A DNA stretch of 64,000 nt from Pseudomonas hygromyciniae (GTDB lineage: Bacteria; Pseudomonadota; Gammaproteobacteria; Pseudomonadales; Pseudomonadaceae). A program made the translations under genes and the position numbers. The DNA lies in the NCBI RefSeq assembly GCF_016925675.1, contig NZ_CP070506.1, forward strand, positions 1,796,501 through 1,860,500. The letters are read 5' to 3'. The notes under the pieces were generated by a model, which was not told the origin of the DNA, did no database searches, and saw only the letters and a list, made by a program, of their open reading frames with translations. Positions 56,033-64,000 of the stretch are shown one piece after another; position 1 is the first letter of the stretch, and every line of letters begins with the position of its first letter.

Positions 56033-57773
56033 TCAGAGTTTCGGCAGCTGCCCGATACGCCCCATCATTTCGGTGACAATCTGCAGGTCCAGCAGGAACT
56101 GCTCGGTGGTCTTGAACTCGTTGTCGGTGTGCCCGGTGTACTTGACCTCCGGTCGGGCCAGGCCGAATTGCACGCCGTTGGGCAGGTCATGCACCGACGT
56201 TGCGCCGGCCGAGGTACCGAACTCTGGCTTCATTCCCAGGTTTTCCGTGGATACGGCCAGCAGCGCCTTGACCCATTCGCCCTCGGGGTTGCGATACATC
56301 GGCGCGGCGACCGAGTAATCGAAAGCGGGCGCAATATGGGTCTTTTGGCTCCAGGCGCTGAGCTTGTCGGCGATCTCTTGCTTGAGCGTTTCCGGGGATT
56401 TGCCTTTTGGTACCCGCAGGTTGACCGCCAGCTTGAAGGCCTTGTCGTCCATGCCCACAAACGTCAGGGAGGTGGTCAGCGGCCCCATAAACGCGTCGGA
56501 AAAGCCCACGCCCAATTTGCCACCCAAGTAATCCAGGCCCCAGTTGTCGGCGGCGTAGCGTGCGGCGTCGGTGATCTCGTTGTGCTTGAGTGCAACCTTG
56601 CCGTCCAGGCTGTTGATAAAGACCAGCATTCGCGCCACCGGGTTGATACCGGATTCGGGCTCGGAAGAGTGGGCCGACACCCCGGTAACGGTTAGCTTGA
56701 CGTCTTTGCCGACGACCTTGGCATCTACTTTGAAATCGCCACCATGGGCCTTGGCGAACGCAACGCCGGCCTGCTGAAGGTTGGCGGCCAACTCGGCAGG
56801 GTTTGTCGCTGCGCAATGTGGCCACTGATGCCGAAGGAATCTGGTTGGTCGCCAGGCCGCCGGTCATGGCGATGATTTCGGCGCCCTTGCCATCGGCCTT
56901 GCGCTTGGCAAAGGTCGCCGTGACCGTGCCATAACCTTTCTCGGCGATGACGACCGGGTAGCCGCCATCCAGTGCTAGGTTGTAGTTCGGCGTTGGGTTG
57001 TGTTCAAAGTAGTAGGGGATGGCGTCGCCGGTGGTTTCTTCGGTGGTGTCCACCAGTAACTTGAAATTGCGTGCCAGTGGCAGGTTTTCTTCCTTGATCA
57101 CCTTCATCGCATACAGCGTTACCACGATACCGTTCTTGTCATCTTCGGTGCCGCGGCCATACATGCGATCGCCAATCAGTGTGACCTTGAACGGGTCGAG
57201 GCGCGTGCCGTCGGCCAGGACCCAGTTTTCCGGGGTCACCGGTACCACGTCGGCGTGGGCGTGAATGCCGACCACTTGATCGCCGGCACCTTCCAGGGAA
57301 ATTTCGTAGACGCGATCATCGACATTGCGAAAGTTCAGGTTGAAGGACTGCGCCAGGGCCTTGATTTTTTCGGCAATCTTTTTGAATTCGGGGTTGTCGT
57401 GCTGGGCAACACCCTCAACCTGGAAGGTCGGGATGGCCACCAACTCGCGCAGGGTTTCGGTGGCGGCTGCACCGTATTTCACCCGGGCATAGAGGCCTAG
57501 CAGGCGATGGATATCGTTCTGTTGCTCGGCGGTCAGCGTCTTGTTGTCGAGAAAGACAGTGATGGCCGGGCCAAGATTGGCGGATTTCGCCACGTCGCTT
57601 TTGCCTAGGTTGCCGAGGAATGTACGGAAGTCCTTGATCGAGGCGTCATTCAGAGTTTTGAGAATAGTCGCGCTCTGTTGCGGGTTGATGCTGGCGACGG
57701 CAGACACGCTAATTGAAGACAGGCTGGCGACCATCAGGGTGGCGGCGGCCAAGTGCTTGAGGGAGAAGTCCAT
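56033..57773 (-). pseudogene. exported M20 family dipeptidase/peptidase, frameshifted
   Basis: Zinc peptidase of the M20 (PepV/CPG2-like) family with a signal peptide (about 1-27, Val-Ser-Ala-Val-Ala), so periplasmic. The 5' frame carries Gly-Ile-His-Ala-His-Ala-Asp-Val-Val-Pro-Val, Gly-Arg-Gly-Thr-Glu-Asp-Asp-Lys-Asn-Gly and Asp-Thr-Thr-Glu-Glu-Thr-Thr-Gly, all metal or catalytic motifs. After Ser-Asp-Lys-Pro the reading must shift by one base at GGG 56799-56801 to continue with Ala-Glu-Leu-Ala-Ala-Asn, Val-Ser-Ala-His-Ser-Ser-Glu-Pro and Gly-Thr-Ser-Ala-Gly-Ala-Thr. Repaired length is 579 residues. A +1 insertion, possibly artefactual. Confidence 0.82.
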
Positions 57774-57928
57774 TGCTGGGGCATTCCTTTGCAGGCGGTG
57801 AGTAGGATGTTTCCGATTTTTATGTCGGAAACATTTTCACACACTAGCACCACCCACACGCCGGAGGGGAGCCCTCCGGCAGGGTGATGTCCTATCTCAA
57901 TAAGAAAACGCCGCCCGCCATCAGTCTG

Positions 57929-58555
57929 TCAGTCCAGGCTGTAGCGCACCGACAGCGTGCCCTTTTTCTCCGACAGGCCGAGGATCGTGACCTGCCCGAC
58001 TTGCGCGAGGGCTTGTACGTGAGTGCCGCCGCAGGCGTAGGGCGGCAGGTCACCAAAACCGACTTCCCTGGTGTCGCCGTCCAGCGTCATATGGCGTGGC
58101 AGGTCGGTGCCGATCCATTGGTTGACCTGTTCCTGCAAGGCATCAGCTTGCATGTCTTGGGCCGATTCCCCACGGATAAAACTGATCTTGCCTTCACCGG
58201 GCCAGTGGTGGGCCTTGATCGGCATCCAGCCCAGGGTTTCACCAGCATTGCCGATCAAGTGCCCGGCAGAATGCAGGCGTGTATGCAGGGTGCGACGTTG
58301 GCCGTCGACCCGCGCTTGCACGGGCCCAAGTGCGACGGGCTGGTCAACGTAGTGCACGATGCGCTCTGCTTCCTGCACCACTTTCAACACGTTGCTGTCT
58401 CCCAGCCTGCCCGTATCAAAGGGCTGGCCGCCACCTTGGGGGTGGAAAATGGTGGACTGCAGGACCACCGCAAACTGCTGCTCAACGGGCGTGCACTCCA
58501 GCACATCAACATCGGCAACCAGGTGGTCATGGGTAAAAAACAGGCGCTGGGTCAT
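57929..58555 (-). CDS. alanyl-tRNA editing protein (AlaX-like)
   Basis: A 208-residue stand-alone editing domain related to AlaRS, which hydrolyses mischarged Ser-tRNA(Ala) or Gly-tRNA(Ala). The zinc motifs His-Thr-Arg-Leu-His-Ser-Ala-Gly-His (about 90-98) and Cys-Gly-Gly-Thr-His (about 173-177) are both intact, and Phe-His-Pro-Gln-Gly-Gly-Gly-Gln-Pro near residue 37 is typical. It has no C-terminal oligomerisation domain. It runs divergently from the LysR gene, with about 90 bases between the two starts. Confidence 0.92.
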   Translation of the reverse strand: MTQRLFFTHDHLVADVDVLECTPVEQQFAVVLQSTIFHPQGGGQPFDTGRLGDSNVLKVVQEAERIVHYVDQPVALGPVQARVDGQRRTLHTRLHSAGHLIGNAGETLGWMPIKAHHWPGEGKISFIRGESAQDMQADALQEQVNQWIGTDLPRHMTLDGDTREVGFGDLPPYACGGTHVQALAQVGQVTILGLSEKKGTLSVRYSLD

Positions 58556-58645
58556 CGTCTACATCCGTATCAGGGTTCTACGCAGCAGTATAAGTAGTGC
58601 GTCAATGAGTGATAATCCGCTGAAATCTCAATGGACTTGTGCGTC

Positions 58646-59578
58646 ATGAGCATCAATCTTCCTTTGCCGCTGCTGGGCGAAATGGCGATTTTCGTCAAAG
58701 TGGTGGAAGCCGGCAGCTTCTCTGAGGCGGCACGCCAACTGGGGGCTTCGCCATCGGCGGTGAGTCGCAGCATCTCGCGGCTGGAAAAGGCCCTGGCTAC
58801 GCGGCTGTTGCAACGCACCACACGCAAATTGCGCTTGAGCGAAGGTGGCGAAGAAGTCTTCAAACGCTGCCAGGAGATGGTCAATGCGGCGCGCTCTGTG
58901 ATGGAAGTCAGTGGCCAGTACACCCACGAGGCCGAAGGGCTGGTGCGTGTCAGCGTGCCCAAGGCAGTGGGGCGGTTTGTGGTGCATCCGCATATGCCGG
59001 AGTTTCTGCGGCGTTATCCCAAGGTCGATGTGCAGTTGATCCTCGAAGATCGGCAGGTGGATTTGATTGATGACAATGTCGACCTGAGCATCCGTATCAC
59101 CGATAGCCCGCCGCCAGGGTTGGTAGGGCGCCAGTTACTGCCTATCGAGCATCTGCTGTGTGCCACGCCGCAGTATCTGGCTGCCCATGGCACGCCGCTG
59201 CATCCCCATGACTTGCTGGAGCACAGTTGTATCTACCTGGGCGAAACCCCCGGGGATGCGCGCTGGAAATTCCGCCAGGCTGGCAAGACAGTGACGGTGG
59301 GCGTGCGCGGTCGCTATGCGGCCAATCACACCGGGGTACGGTTGGATGCAGTGCTGCAGGATGTGGGGATTGGCAGCCTGCCGTATTTCACTGCTCGGCA
59401 TGCCTTGGAGGAGGGGCGGTTGGTGCAGGTGCTGGCGCAATGGGATTTCATTGCCTCGTACCATGGGGATGCCTGGTTGCTGCATTCACCCACGCGGTAC
59501 CTGCCGCCGAAACTGCGGGTGTTTATCGATTATCTGGTGGAGTGCATGGCCAGGGAGCCGACATTGCGCCGGCGGTAG
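58646..59578 (+). CDS. LysR family transcriptional regulator
   Basis: A 310-residue LysR regulator with the N-terminal helix-turn-helix (Phe-Ser-Glu-Ala-Ala-Arg-Gln-Leu-Gly-Ala-Ser-Pro-Ser-Ala-Val-Ser) and a substrate-binding domain of the CrgA-like group. The ATG at 58646 begins the usual sequence; an in-frame ATG at 58631 adds five residues. It is divergent from the alanyl-tRNA editing gene, about 90 bases apart, so it may control it. The ligand is unknown. Confidence 0.9.
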   Translation: MSINLPLPLLGEMAIFVKVVEAGSFSEAARQLGASPSAVSRSISRLEKALATRLLQRTTRKLRLSEGGEEVFKRCQEMVNAARSVMEVSGQYTHEAEGLVRVSVPKAVGRFVVHPHMPEFLRRYPKVDVQLILEDRQVDLIDDNVDLSIRITDSPPPGLVGRQLLPIEHLLCATPQYLAAHGTPLHPHDLLEHSCIYLGETPGDARWKFRQAGKTVTVGVRGRYAANHTGVRLDAVLQDVGIGSLPYFTARHALEEGRLVQVLAQWDFIASYHGDAWLLHSPTRYLPPKLRVFIDYLVECMAREPTLRRR

Positions 59579-59593
59579 GGGCACGGTCGAAAA

Positions 59594-59700
59594 TGTGGGA
59601 GCGGGCTTGCCCGCGATGGCTGAGTGTCAGTCGATACATTGGTTGACTGATACACCGCTATCGCGGGCAAGCCCGCTCCCACACAAGCCCGCTCTCACAT
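59594..59700. repeat. REP-like elements, inverted pair plus partial third copy
   Basis: Inverted 'GTGGGAGCGGGCTTGCCCGCGAT' words, followed by an extra truncated copy ('CAAGCCCGCTCTCACAT') at the right end, between the LysR gene and the convergent PA2817-like gene. Confidence 0.8.
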
Positions 59701-59722
59701 TTGATATTCAGTGTGTTCGGGA

Positions 59723-60130
59723 TCAGTGCTTGGGCTGGTCGTTGGACATGGCCAGCAATTGCTTTTCCTGGTTCCAGTCGAACGGCTCGTCATTCTGTTC
59801 GGCTTCGAAGCGGCGTTCTTCCAGGGCTTGGTACAGGTCCAGTTCATCGTCAGGCATGAAGTGCAGGCAGTCACCGCCGAAGAACCAGAGCAAGTCGCGC
59901 GGTACCAGATGGGCAATCTGCGGGTAGCGCAGGATGACCTGGCTCATCATGTCCTGGCCCAGGTATTGGCTTTCGATCGGGTCGATGGGCAGCATGGCCC
60001 GCAGCTCATCAAAGCGTTCCAGGAACAAAGCGTGGCTTTCCTCGGGAACCTGTTCGGCTTCGCCGACGGCAACCAGGATACTGCGCAGGTGGTCGAGCAA
60101 GACGAGATGATCGGCAACGACGTTGGACAC
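59723..60130 (-). CDS. PA2817-like conserved protein
   Basis: A 135-residue acidic soluble protein similar to the Pseudomonas PA2817 family, function unknown. Visible are an N-terminal helix and a Trp-Phe-Phe-Gly-Gly-Asp-Cys-Leu-His-Phe-Met motif. It starts at GTG 60130 after GAGGA. It is next to fadE on the same strand, but a terminator between them means separate transcription. Confidence 0.75.
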   Translation of the reverse strand: MSNVVADHLVLLDHLRSILVAVGEAEQVPEESHALFLERFDELRAMLPIDPIESQYLGQDMMSQVILRYPQIAHLVPRDLLWFFGGDCLHFMPDDELDLYQALEERRFEAEQNDEPFDWNQEKQLLAMSNDQPKH

Positions 60131-60150
60131 GAGAGTAAGTCCTCAAAAGC

Positions 60151-60190
60151 AAAAACGGGCGCGAGAGTATATAGCTCTCGCGCCCGCTTT
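60151..60190 (-). terminator. intrinsic terminator after fadE
   Basis: A 12-base perfect stem (60156-60167 with 60175-60186) with a seven-base loop and, on the minus strand, a T5 tract. Confidence 0.88.
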
Positions 60191-60206
60191 TATATGACCG
60201 CCGGTA

Positions 60207-62660
60207 TCAGCGGACTCGGCCAGGTGCCTGGGCCAACTCCTCTTTGCTGAAGTCATCCACGTCGATCACCTTGCGCCGCGCAGCTTCCGCGTCCCGCAGG
60301 GTTTGTGCTTCAGCCGGTTGCAGCACGCCAGCTTCCAGTGCGGCATCGATGGCGTGTTCCCCGGCCCGTGGCTTGACCTGCCCGCTCTTGAGGGCGGCGT
60401 GCAGTGTTTTTTGCAACGGATGGCTGGCACCCAGCAGGTCGTAGGCATGTTGCAGCGCGCCGACCGGGTCTTCCGCCGACTGTGGACGGTAGCAGCCTGC
60501 CAGCAGCTCTTCGAGGGTCGGATCGCCCTTGGCGCGTCCAATCACCGCCGCGACTTCGGCGTCCAGTGCATCGGATGGGCCTTTATGGCGGCGACCGAAC
60601 GGGAACACGATGACCCGCATCAGGCAGCCCAGCACTTTGTTGGGGAAGTTGCTGAGCAACTCATCCAGCGCGCGCTCCGACTGGCCAAGGCTTTCTTCCA
60701 TGGCCCAGGCAAACAGCGGCTCCAGATGGTCCGGGGAGTCGAGGTCGTGGTAACGCTTGAGCGCCGCCGAGGCCAGGTACATATGACTGAGCACATCCCC
60801 GAGCCGTGCCGACAGGCGTTCGCGACGTTTCAACTCGCCCCCCAGCAGCATCATGCTCAGGTCCGCCAGCAGGGCAAATGCTGCGGCTTGGCGATTGAGC
60901 GCGCGGAAGTAGCCCTGGCTCAAACGGTTGCCCGGAGCTTTTTCGAAATGGCCCAGACCCAGGTTCAACACCAGGGTGCTGGCGGCGTTGCTTACGGCAA
61001 AGCCGATATGCTGCATCAACAGGCCATCGAACTCCTTGAGTGCCTGGTCGCGGTCTTCACGACCGGCCAGGGCCATTTCCTTGAGCACGAACGGGTGGCA
61101 GCGGATCGCGCCCTGGCCGAAGATCATCAGGTTGCGCGACAGGATATTCGCACCTTCCACAGTGATGAAAATCGGCGCCCCTTGCCAACTGCGGCCCAGA
61201 TAGTTGTTGGGGCCCATGATGATGCCCTTACCGCCGTGCACGTCCATGGCGTGGCTGATGCATTCGCGGCCGCGTTCGGTCAGGTGGTACTTGAGGATCG
61301 CCGAGAGCACCGAGGGTTTTTCCCCCAGGTCGACGGCATTGGCGGTGAGCATTCGCGCGCTGTCCATCAGCCAGGCATTGCCGCCGATACGGGCCAGGGC
61401 TTCCTGGATGCCTTCGAAGGCGGAAAGTGGCACGTTGAACTGCTCGCGCACCTGGGCGTACTGGCCAGTCACCAGGCTGGTGAACTTGGCCGCACCAGTG
61501 CCCACCGCCGGCAGGGAAATCGAACGGCCAACCGACAGGCAGTTCATCAGCATCATCCAGCCCTTGCCGAGCATCTCCTGGCCGCCGATCAGGAAGTCCA
61601 GGGGAATGAATACGTCTTTGCCGGAGTTGGGGCCGTTCATGAACGCGGCGCCCAGGGGTAGGTGACGGCGTCCGATTTCCACGCCAGGGGTGTCGGTTGG
61701 GATCAGCGCCAGACTGATGCCCAAGTCTTCTTCGTCACCCAGCAGGTGATCCGGGTCATGGGCCTTGAAGGCCAGGCCGAGCAGGGTCGCGACCGGCCCC
61801 AGGGTGATATAGCGTTTTTCCCAGTTCAGGCGCAGGCCGAGGGTTTCCTTGCCTTCCCATTCGCCTTTGCAGATCACCCCGGTGTCGGGCATCGCGCCGG
61901 CATCGGAACCGGCCAGCGGGCCAGTCAGGGCAAAGCACGGAATATCATCGCCACGGGCCAGGCGTGGCAGGTAGTGGTTGCGTTGTTCGTCGGTGCCGTA
62001 GTGCAGCAGCAGTTCGGCCGGGCCCAGGGAGTTGGGGACCATCACGGTGGAGGCGAGGTCGCCGCTGCGGGTTGCCAGTTTCATTGCAACCTGGGAGTGG
62101 GCGTAGGCCGAAAAGCCCTTGCCACCGAACTCCTTGGGAATGATCAGGGCAAAGAAGCCATGTTGCTTGATATGGTCCCAGGCCGCCGCCGGCAGGTCCA
62201 TGGCCTGGCCGATTTCCCAGTCGGTGACCATGGCGCACAGCTCTTCGGTGGGGCCGTCGATAAAGGCCTGTTCTTCTTCGGTCAATTGCGCCTTGGGGTA
62301 GGCCAGCAACTTGTCCCAGTCGGGGCGACCGCTGAACAGTTCGCCGTCCCACCACACGGTACCGGCGTCGATGGCATCGCGCTCGGTCTCGGACATTGGC
62401 GGCAAGACTTTCTGGAACCAGTTGAACAGCGGTGCGGTGAAATACTGGCGGCGCAGGTCGGGCAGCAGCAGCGGTGCGGCGATTGCCGCCAGCAGGACCC
62501 AGAACACCAGCAGCAGCCAGCCCGGTGCATGGCTGAAGGCGCCCATCGCCAACAGATAGACGGCGACCACACCCAGGGCGGGCAGGGGCGCGGTGCGACG
62601 GTGTGCCAGGTAGGCAATGCCGAGCACCAGAACCAGTATCCACAACAACAGCATATTCAA
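60207..62660 (-). CDS. fadE: acyl-CoA dehydrogenase FadE
   Basis: First step of beta-oxidation. An 817-residue long-form acyl-CoA dehydrogenase with two or three N-terminal hydrophobic helices (about 2-70), so membrane-attached. The dehydrogenase domain holds Cys-Phe-Ala-Leu-Thr-Gly-Pro-x-Ala-Gly-Ser-Asp-Ala-Gly-Ala (FAD region), Gly-Arg-Ser-Trp-Gln-Gly-Ala-Pro and the His-Gly-Gly-Lys-Gly-Ile loop. An extra C-terminal helical domain is characteristic of FadE over short mitochondrial types. Its neighbour is the PA2817-like gene, as around PA2815 in P. aeruginosa. Confidence 0.95.
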   Translation of the reverse strand: MNMLLLWILVLVLGIAYLAHRRTAPLPALGVVAVYLLAMGAFSHAPGWLLLVFWVLLAAIAAPLLLPDLRRQYFTAPLFNWFQKVLPPMSETERDAIDAGTVWWDGELFSGRPDWDKLLAYPKAQLTEEEQAFIDGPTEELCAMVTDWEIGQAMDLPAAAWDHIKQHGFFALIIPKEFGGKGFSAYAHSQVAMKLATRSGDLASTVMVPNSLGPAELLLHYGTDEQRNHYLPRLARGDDIPCFALTGPLAGSDAGAMPDTGVICKGEWEGKETLGLRLNWEKRYITLGPVATLLGLAFKAHDPDHLLGDEEDLGISLALIPTDTPGVEIGRRHLPLGAAFMNGPNSGKDVFIPLDFLIGGQEMLGKGWMMLMNCLSVGRSISLPAVGTGAAKFTSLVTGQYAQVREQFNVPLSAFEGIQEALARIGGNAWLMDSARMLTANAVDLGEKPSVLSAILKYHLTERGRECISHAMDVHGGKGIIMGPNNYLGRSWQGAPIFITVEGANILSRNLMIFGQGAIRCHPFVLKEMALAGREDRDQALKEFDGLLMQHIGFAVSNAASTLVLNLGLGHFEKAPGNRLSQGYFRALNRQAAAFALLADLSMMLLGGELKRRERLSARLGDVLSHMYLASAALKRYHDLDSPDHLEPLFAWAMEESLGQSERALDELLSNFPNKVLGCLMRVIVFPFGRRHKGPSDALDAEVAAVIGRAKGDPTLEELLAGCYRPQSAEDPVGALQHAYDLLGASHPLQKTLHAALKSGQVKPRAGEHAIDAALEAGVLQPAEAQTLRDAEAARRKVIDVDDFSKEELAQAPGRVR

Positions 62661-62856
62661 TCCTCCGTGAAACCAGGGGCAGAAACACCCTCAGAGCTTA
62701 GCCGGCATCCGGCAAAGCGGTGCCTGAGGGTGTTACGTGGTGTGGCGGGAAATGCTCTCCAGTCACAGGCAGCAGGCGCCGACATTTGGCCGAATCGTCG
62801 TTATCCCTCGGTCGGGCCTGTGGTTAGACTCCAGGCTCGCCTCGGAGAAAATCCCC

Positions 62857-63516
62857 ATGAATGCGTACTTGAGTCCCAGCCGCTTCATCGATAGTGACCA
62901 CCCTGCGGTGGTGGAGTTCGCCGAAAAAAATCGCGGTTCAAGCCGCGATCCCCGTGACCAGGCAGTCAGTCTGTATTACGCCGTGCGCGAAGCGGTGCGC
63001 TACAACCCTTACACCTTCAGCCGCGATCCGCAAACCCTGGCAGGCAGTTACGCGCTGGCCACCGGGCAGAGTTATTGCGTGCCCAAGGCCACCCTGCTGG
63101 CCGCTTGCGCCCGGCATTGCGGCATAGCGTCGCGTATTGGCCTGGCGGACGTGCGTAATCATTTATCGACGCCGCGCCTGATCGAGTTGCTCAAGAGTGA
63201 TGTGTTCGCCATGCATGGCTACACCGAACTGTATCTGCACGGGCGCTGGGTCAAGGCCACGCCAGCGTTCAACAGCCAACTGTGCGAATTGTTCGATGTG
63301 CCACCCCTGGATTTTGACGGAATCAACGACAGCGTGTTCCACCCATTCAACCGCCAGGGACAGCGCTCCATGGAGTACGTGCTGGACCATGGGCAATTTG
63401 CCGAGGTGCCCGAGGAATTCTTCTTTGCCCACCTTGAGAAATGTTACCCGCACCTGTTTGGCGAGCAGTCGCCGCAATTGCTAGGCGATATGCAGAGCGA
63501 TTTGAGTCGCGGCTGA
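62857..63516 (+). CDS. transglutaminase-like domain protein
   Basis: A 219-residue protein with a transglutaminase/protease-like core. The likely catalytic cysteine is in Gly-Gln-Ser-Tyr-Cys-Val-Pro-Lys-Ala (about 73), a histidine in Met-His-Gly-Tyr-Thr-Glu-Leu, and an Asp/Asn segment follows (Pro-Ala-Phe-Asn). No signal peptide, so cytoplasmic. The ATG at 62857 has GGAG upstream; an earlier in-frame start lacks one. Substrate unknown. Confidence 0.82.
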   Translation: MNAYLSPSRFIDSDHPAVVEFAEKNRGSSRDPRDQAVSLYYAVREAVRYNPYTFSRDPQTLAGSYALATGQSYCVPKATLLAACARHCGIASRIGLADVRNHLSTPRLIELLKSDVFAMHGYTELYLHGRWVKATPAFNSQLCELFDVPPLDFDGINDSVFHPFNRQGQRSMEYVLDHGQFAEVPEEFFFAHLEKCYPHLFGEQSPQLLGDMQSDLSRG

Positions 63517-63559
63517 ACCGGCGTATGCTGCTGCGGCATTCATCCACTGGGAGGCGGTC

Positions 63560-64000
63560 ATGCTGAAGATCTGGGGTCGTAAAAATTCATCAAACGTCAG
63601 GAAGGCACTGTGGTGCGCCGAGGAACTCGGCCTGGACTATGAGGCAATTGATGCGGGCGGGGCCTTTGGCGTGGTCGATACGCCGCAATATCGGGCGTTG
63701 AACCCTAACGGCCGGGTGCCAATGATTGAGGACGGCGAGTTCGTGTTGTGGGAGTCCAACACCATCGTGCGTTACCTCTGCGCCAAACAGGCATCGAGCT
63801 GGTACCCCACGGATCTACAGGCGCGAGCCAACGCCGAGAAGTGGATGGATTGGACCACTTCGACCTTTGCCGAACCGTTCAAGACGGTGTTCTGGGGCAT
63901 TCTGCGGACCCCGGCCGAGCAACAGAACTGGGACAACATCCATGCCGGGCGCAAGGCATGTATCGAGGTGTTGAACACCGTGGACCAGGCCCTGGCCGAG
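63560..64000 (+). CDS. glutathione S-transferase, 3' end beyond the window
   Basis: The first 147 residues of a glutathione S-transferase. The thioredoxin-like domain has Trp-Gly-Arg-Lys-Asn-Ser-Ser-Asn-Val-Arg-Lys with a serine at the catalytic position. Pro-Asn-Gly-Arg-Val-Pro-Met-Ile and Trp-Glu-Ser-Asn-Thr-Ile bind glutathione. The helical C-terminal domain begins near 88. GGGAGG precedes the ATG. The gene runs off the right edge in frame. Confidence 0.9.
   Translation, partial: MLKIWGRKNSSNVRKALWCAEELGLDYEAIDAGGAFGVVDTPQYRALNPNGRVPMIEDGEFVLWESNTIVRYLCAKQASSWYPTDLQARANAEKWMDWTTSTFAEPFKTVFWGILRTPAEQQNWDNIHAGRKACIEVLNTVDQALAE

Overview
The window is a stretch of chromosome from a Pseudomonas, most likely of the fluorescens group. 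The evidence is the order gltA (only its first codons, reading off the left edge), sdhCDAB, sucAB, lpd, sucCD; Pseudomonas-type proteins throughout (fabAB pair, DUF4892, a PA2817-like protein next to FadE); high GC; and many inverted pairs of short REP-like repeats between genes. No alignment or search was run. Family calls rest on motifs, length, neighbours and remembered family sequences.

Layout. 1-11.8 kb: the TCA-cycle operon region, with a good sigma-70 promoter before sdhC and a terminator after sucD. 12-24.1 kb: brnQ, DUF599 and MAPEG membrane proteins, a small lipoprotein, two hotdog thioesterases, htpG, a dienelactone hydrolase, pirin, OsmC, an amidohydrolase, a DUF3859 protein and a chemoreceptor. 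24.2-31.2 kb (minus strand): fabAB, then a tight trio of TonB-dependent receptor, periplasmic binding protein and hybrid sensor kinase. 31.4-39.4 kb: gpsA, a DUF4389 protein, sixA, an acyl-CoA synthetase, a thioesterase, two alpha/beta hydrolases, a DUF4892 protein preceded by a tiny coupled ORF, and an AI-2E family permease.

39.8-44.84 kb is the accessory island and the main find: an AT-rich operon that matches the microcin B17 system gene for gene and in order. It holds mcbA (a 70-residue Gly/Cys/Ser-rich precursor), mcbB (E1-like cyclodehydratase partner), mcbC (FMN dehydrogenase), mcbD (YcaO cyclodehydratase), mcbE (permease) and mcbF (ATPase). No mcbG immunity gene is present, and mcbD carries an in-frame amber codon plus a +1 frameshift in an A7 run. 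The predicted product is a thiazole/oxazole-modified peptide of the gyrase-poison class, with a core unlike that of E. coli McbA. As written, the sequence cannot make intact McbD.

44.8-64 kb returns to core-type genome: an OmpR/EnvZ-type pair (kinase frameshifted), pyrF, a quinone-oxidoreductase-like MDR protein, an SDR, a MocR-type regulator, an HBM-type chemoreceptor, an alpha/beta hydrolase, a duplicated tRNA-Glu/tRNA-Gly operon, an M20 peptidase (frameshifted), an AlaX-type editing protein, a LysR regulator, a PA2817-like protein, fadE, a transglutaminase-like protein and a partial glutathione S-transferase.

A quality caution: seven single-base insertions break four genes (mcbD, the sensor kinase four times, the binding protein, the M20 peptidase). 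Every one is a +1, six of them in homopolymer runs of 6-7. This looks more like consensus over-calling than independent gene decay, so the frameshift in mcbD may not be real. The amber codon is a different kind of lesion.
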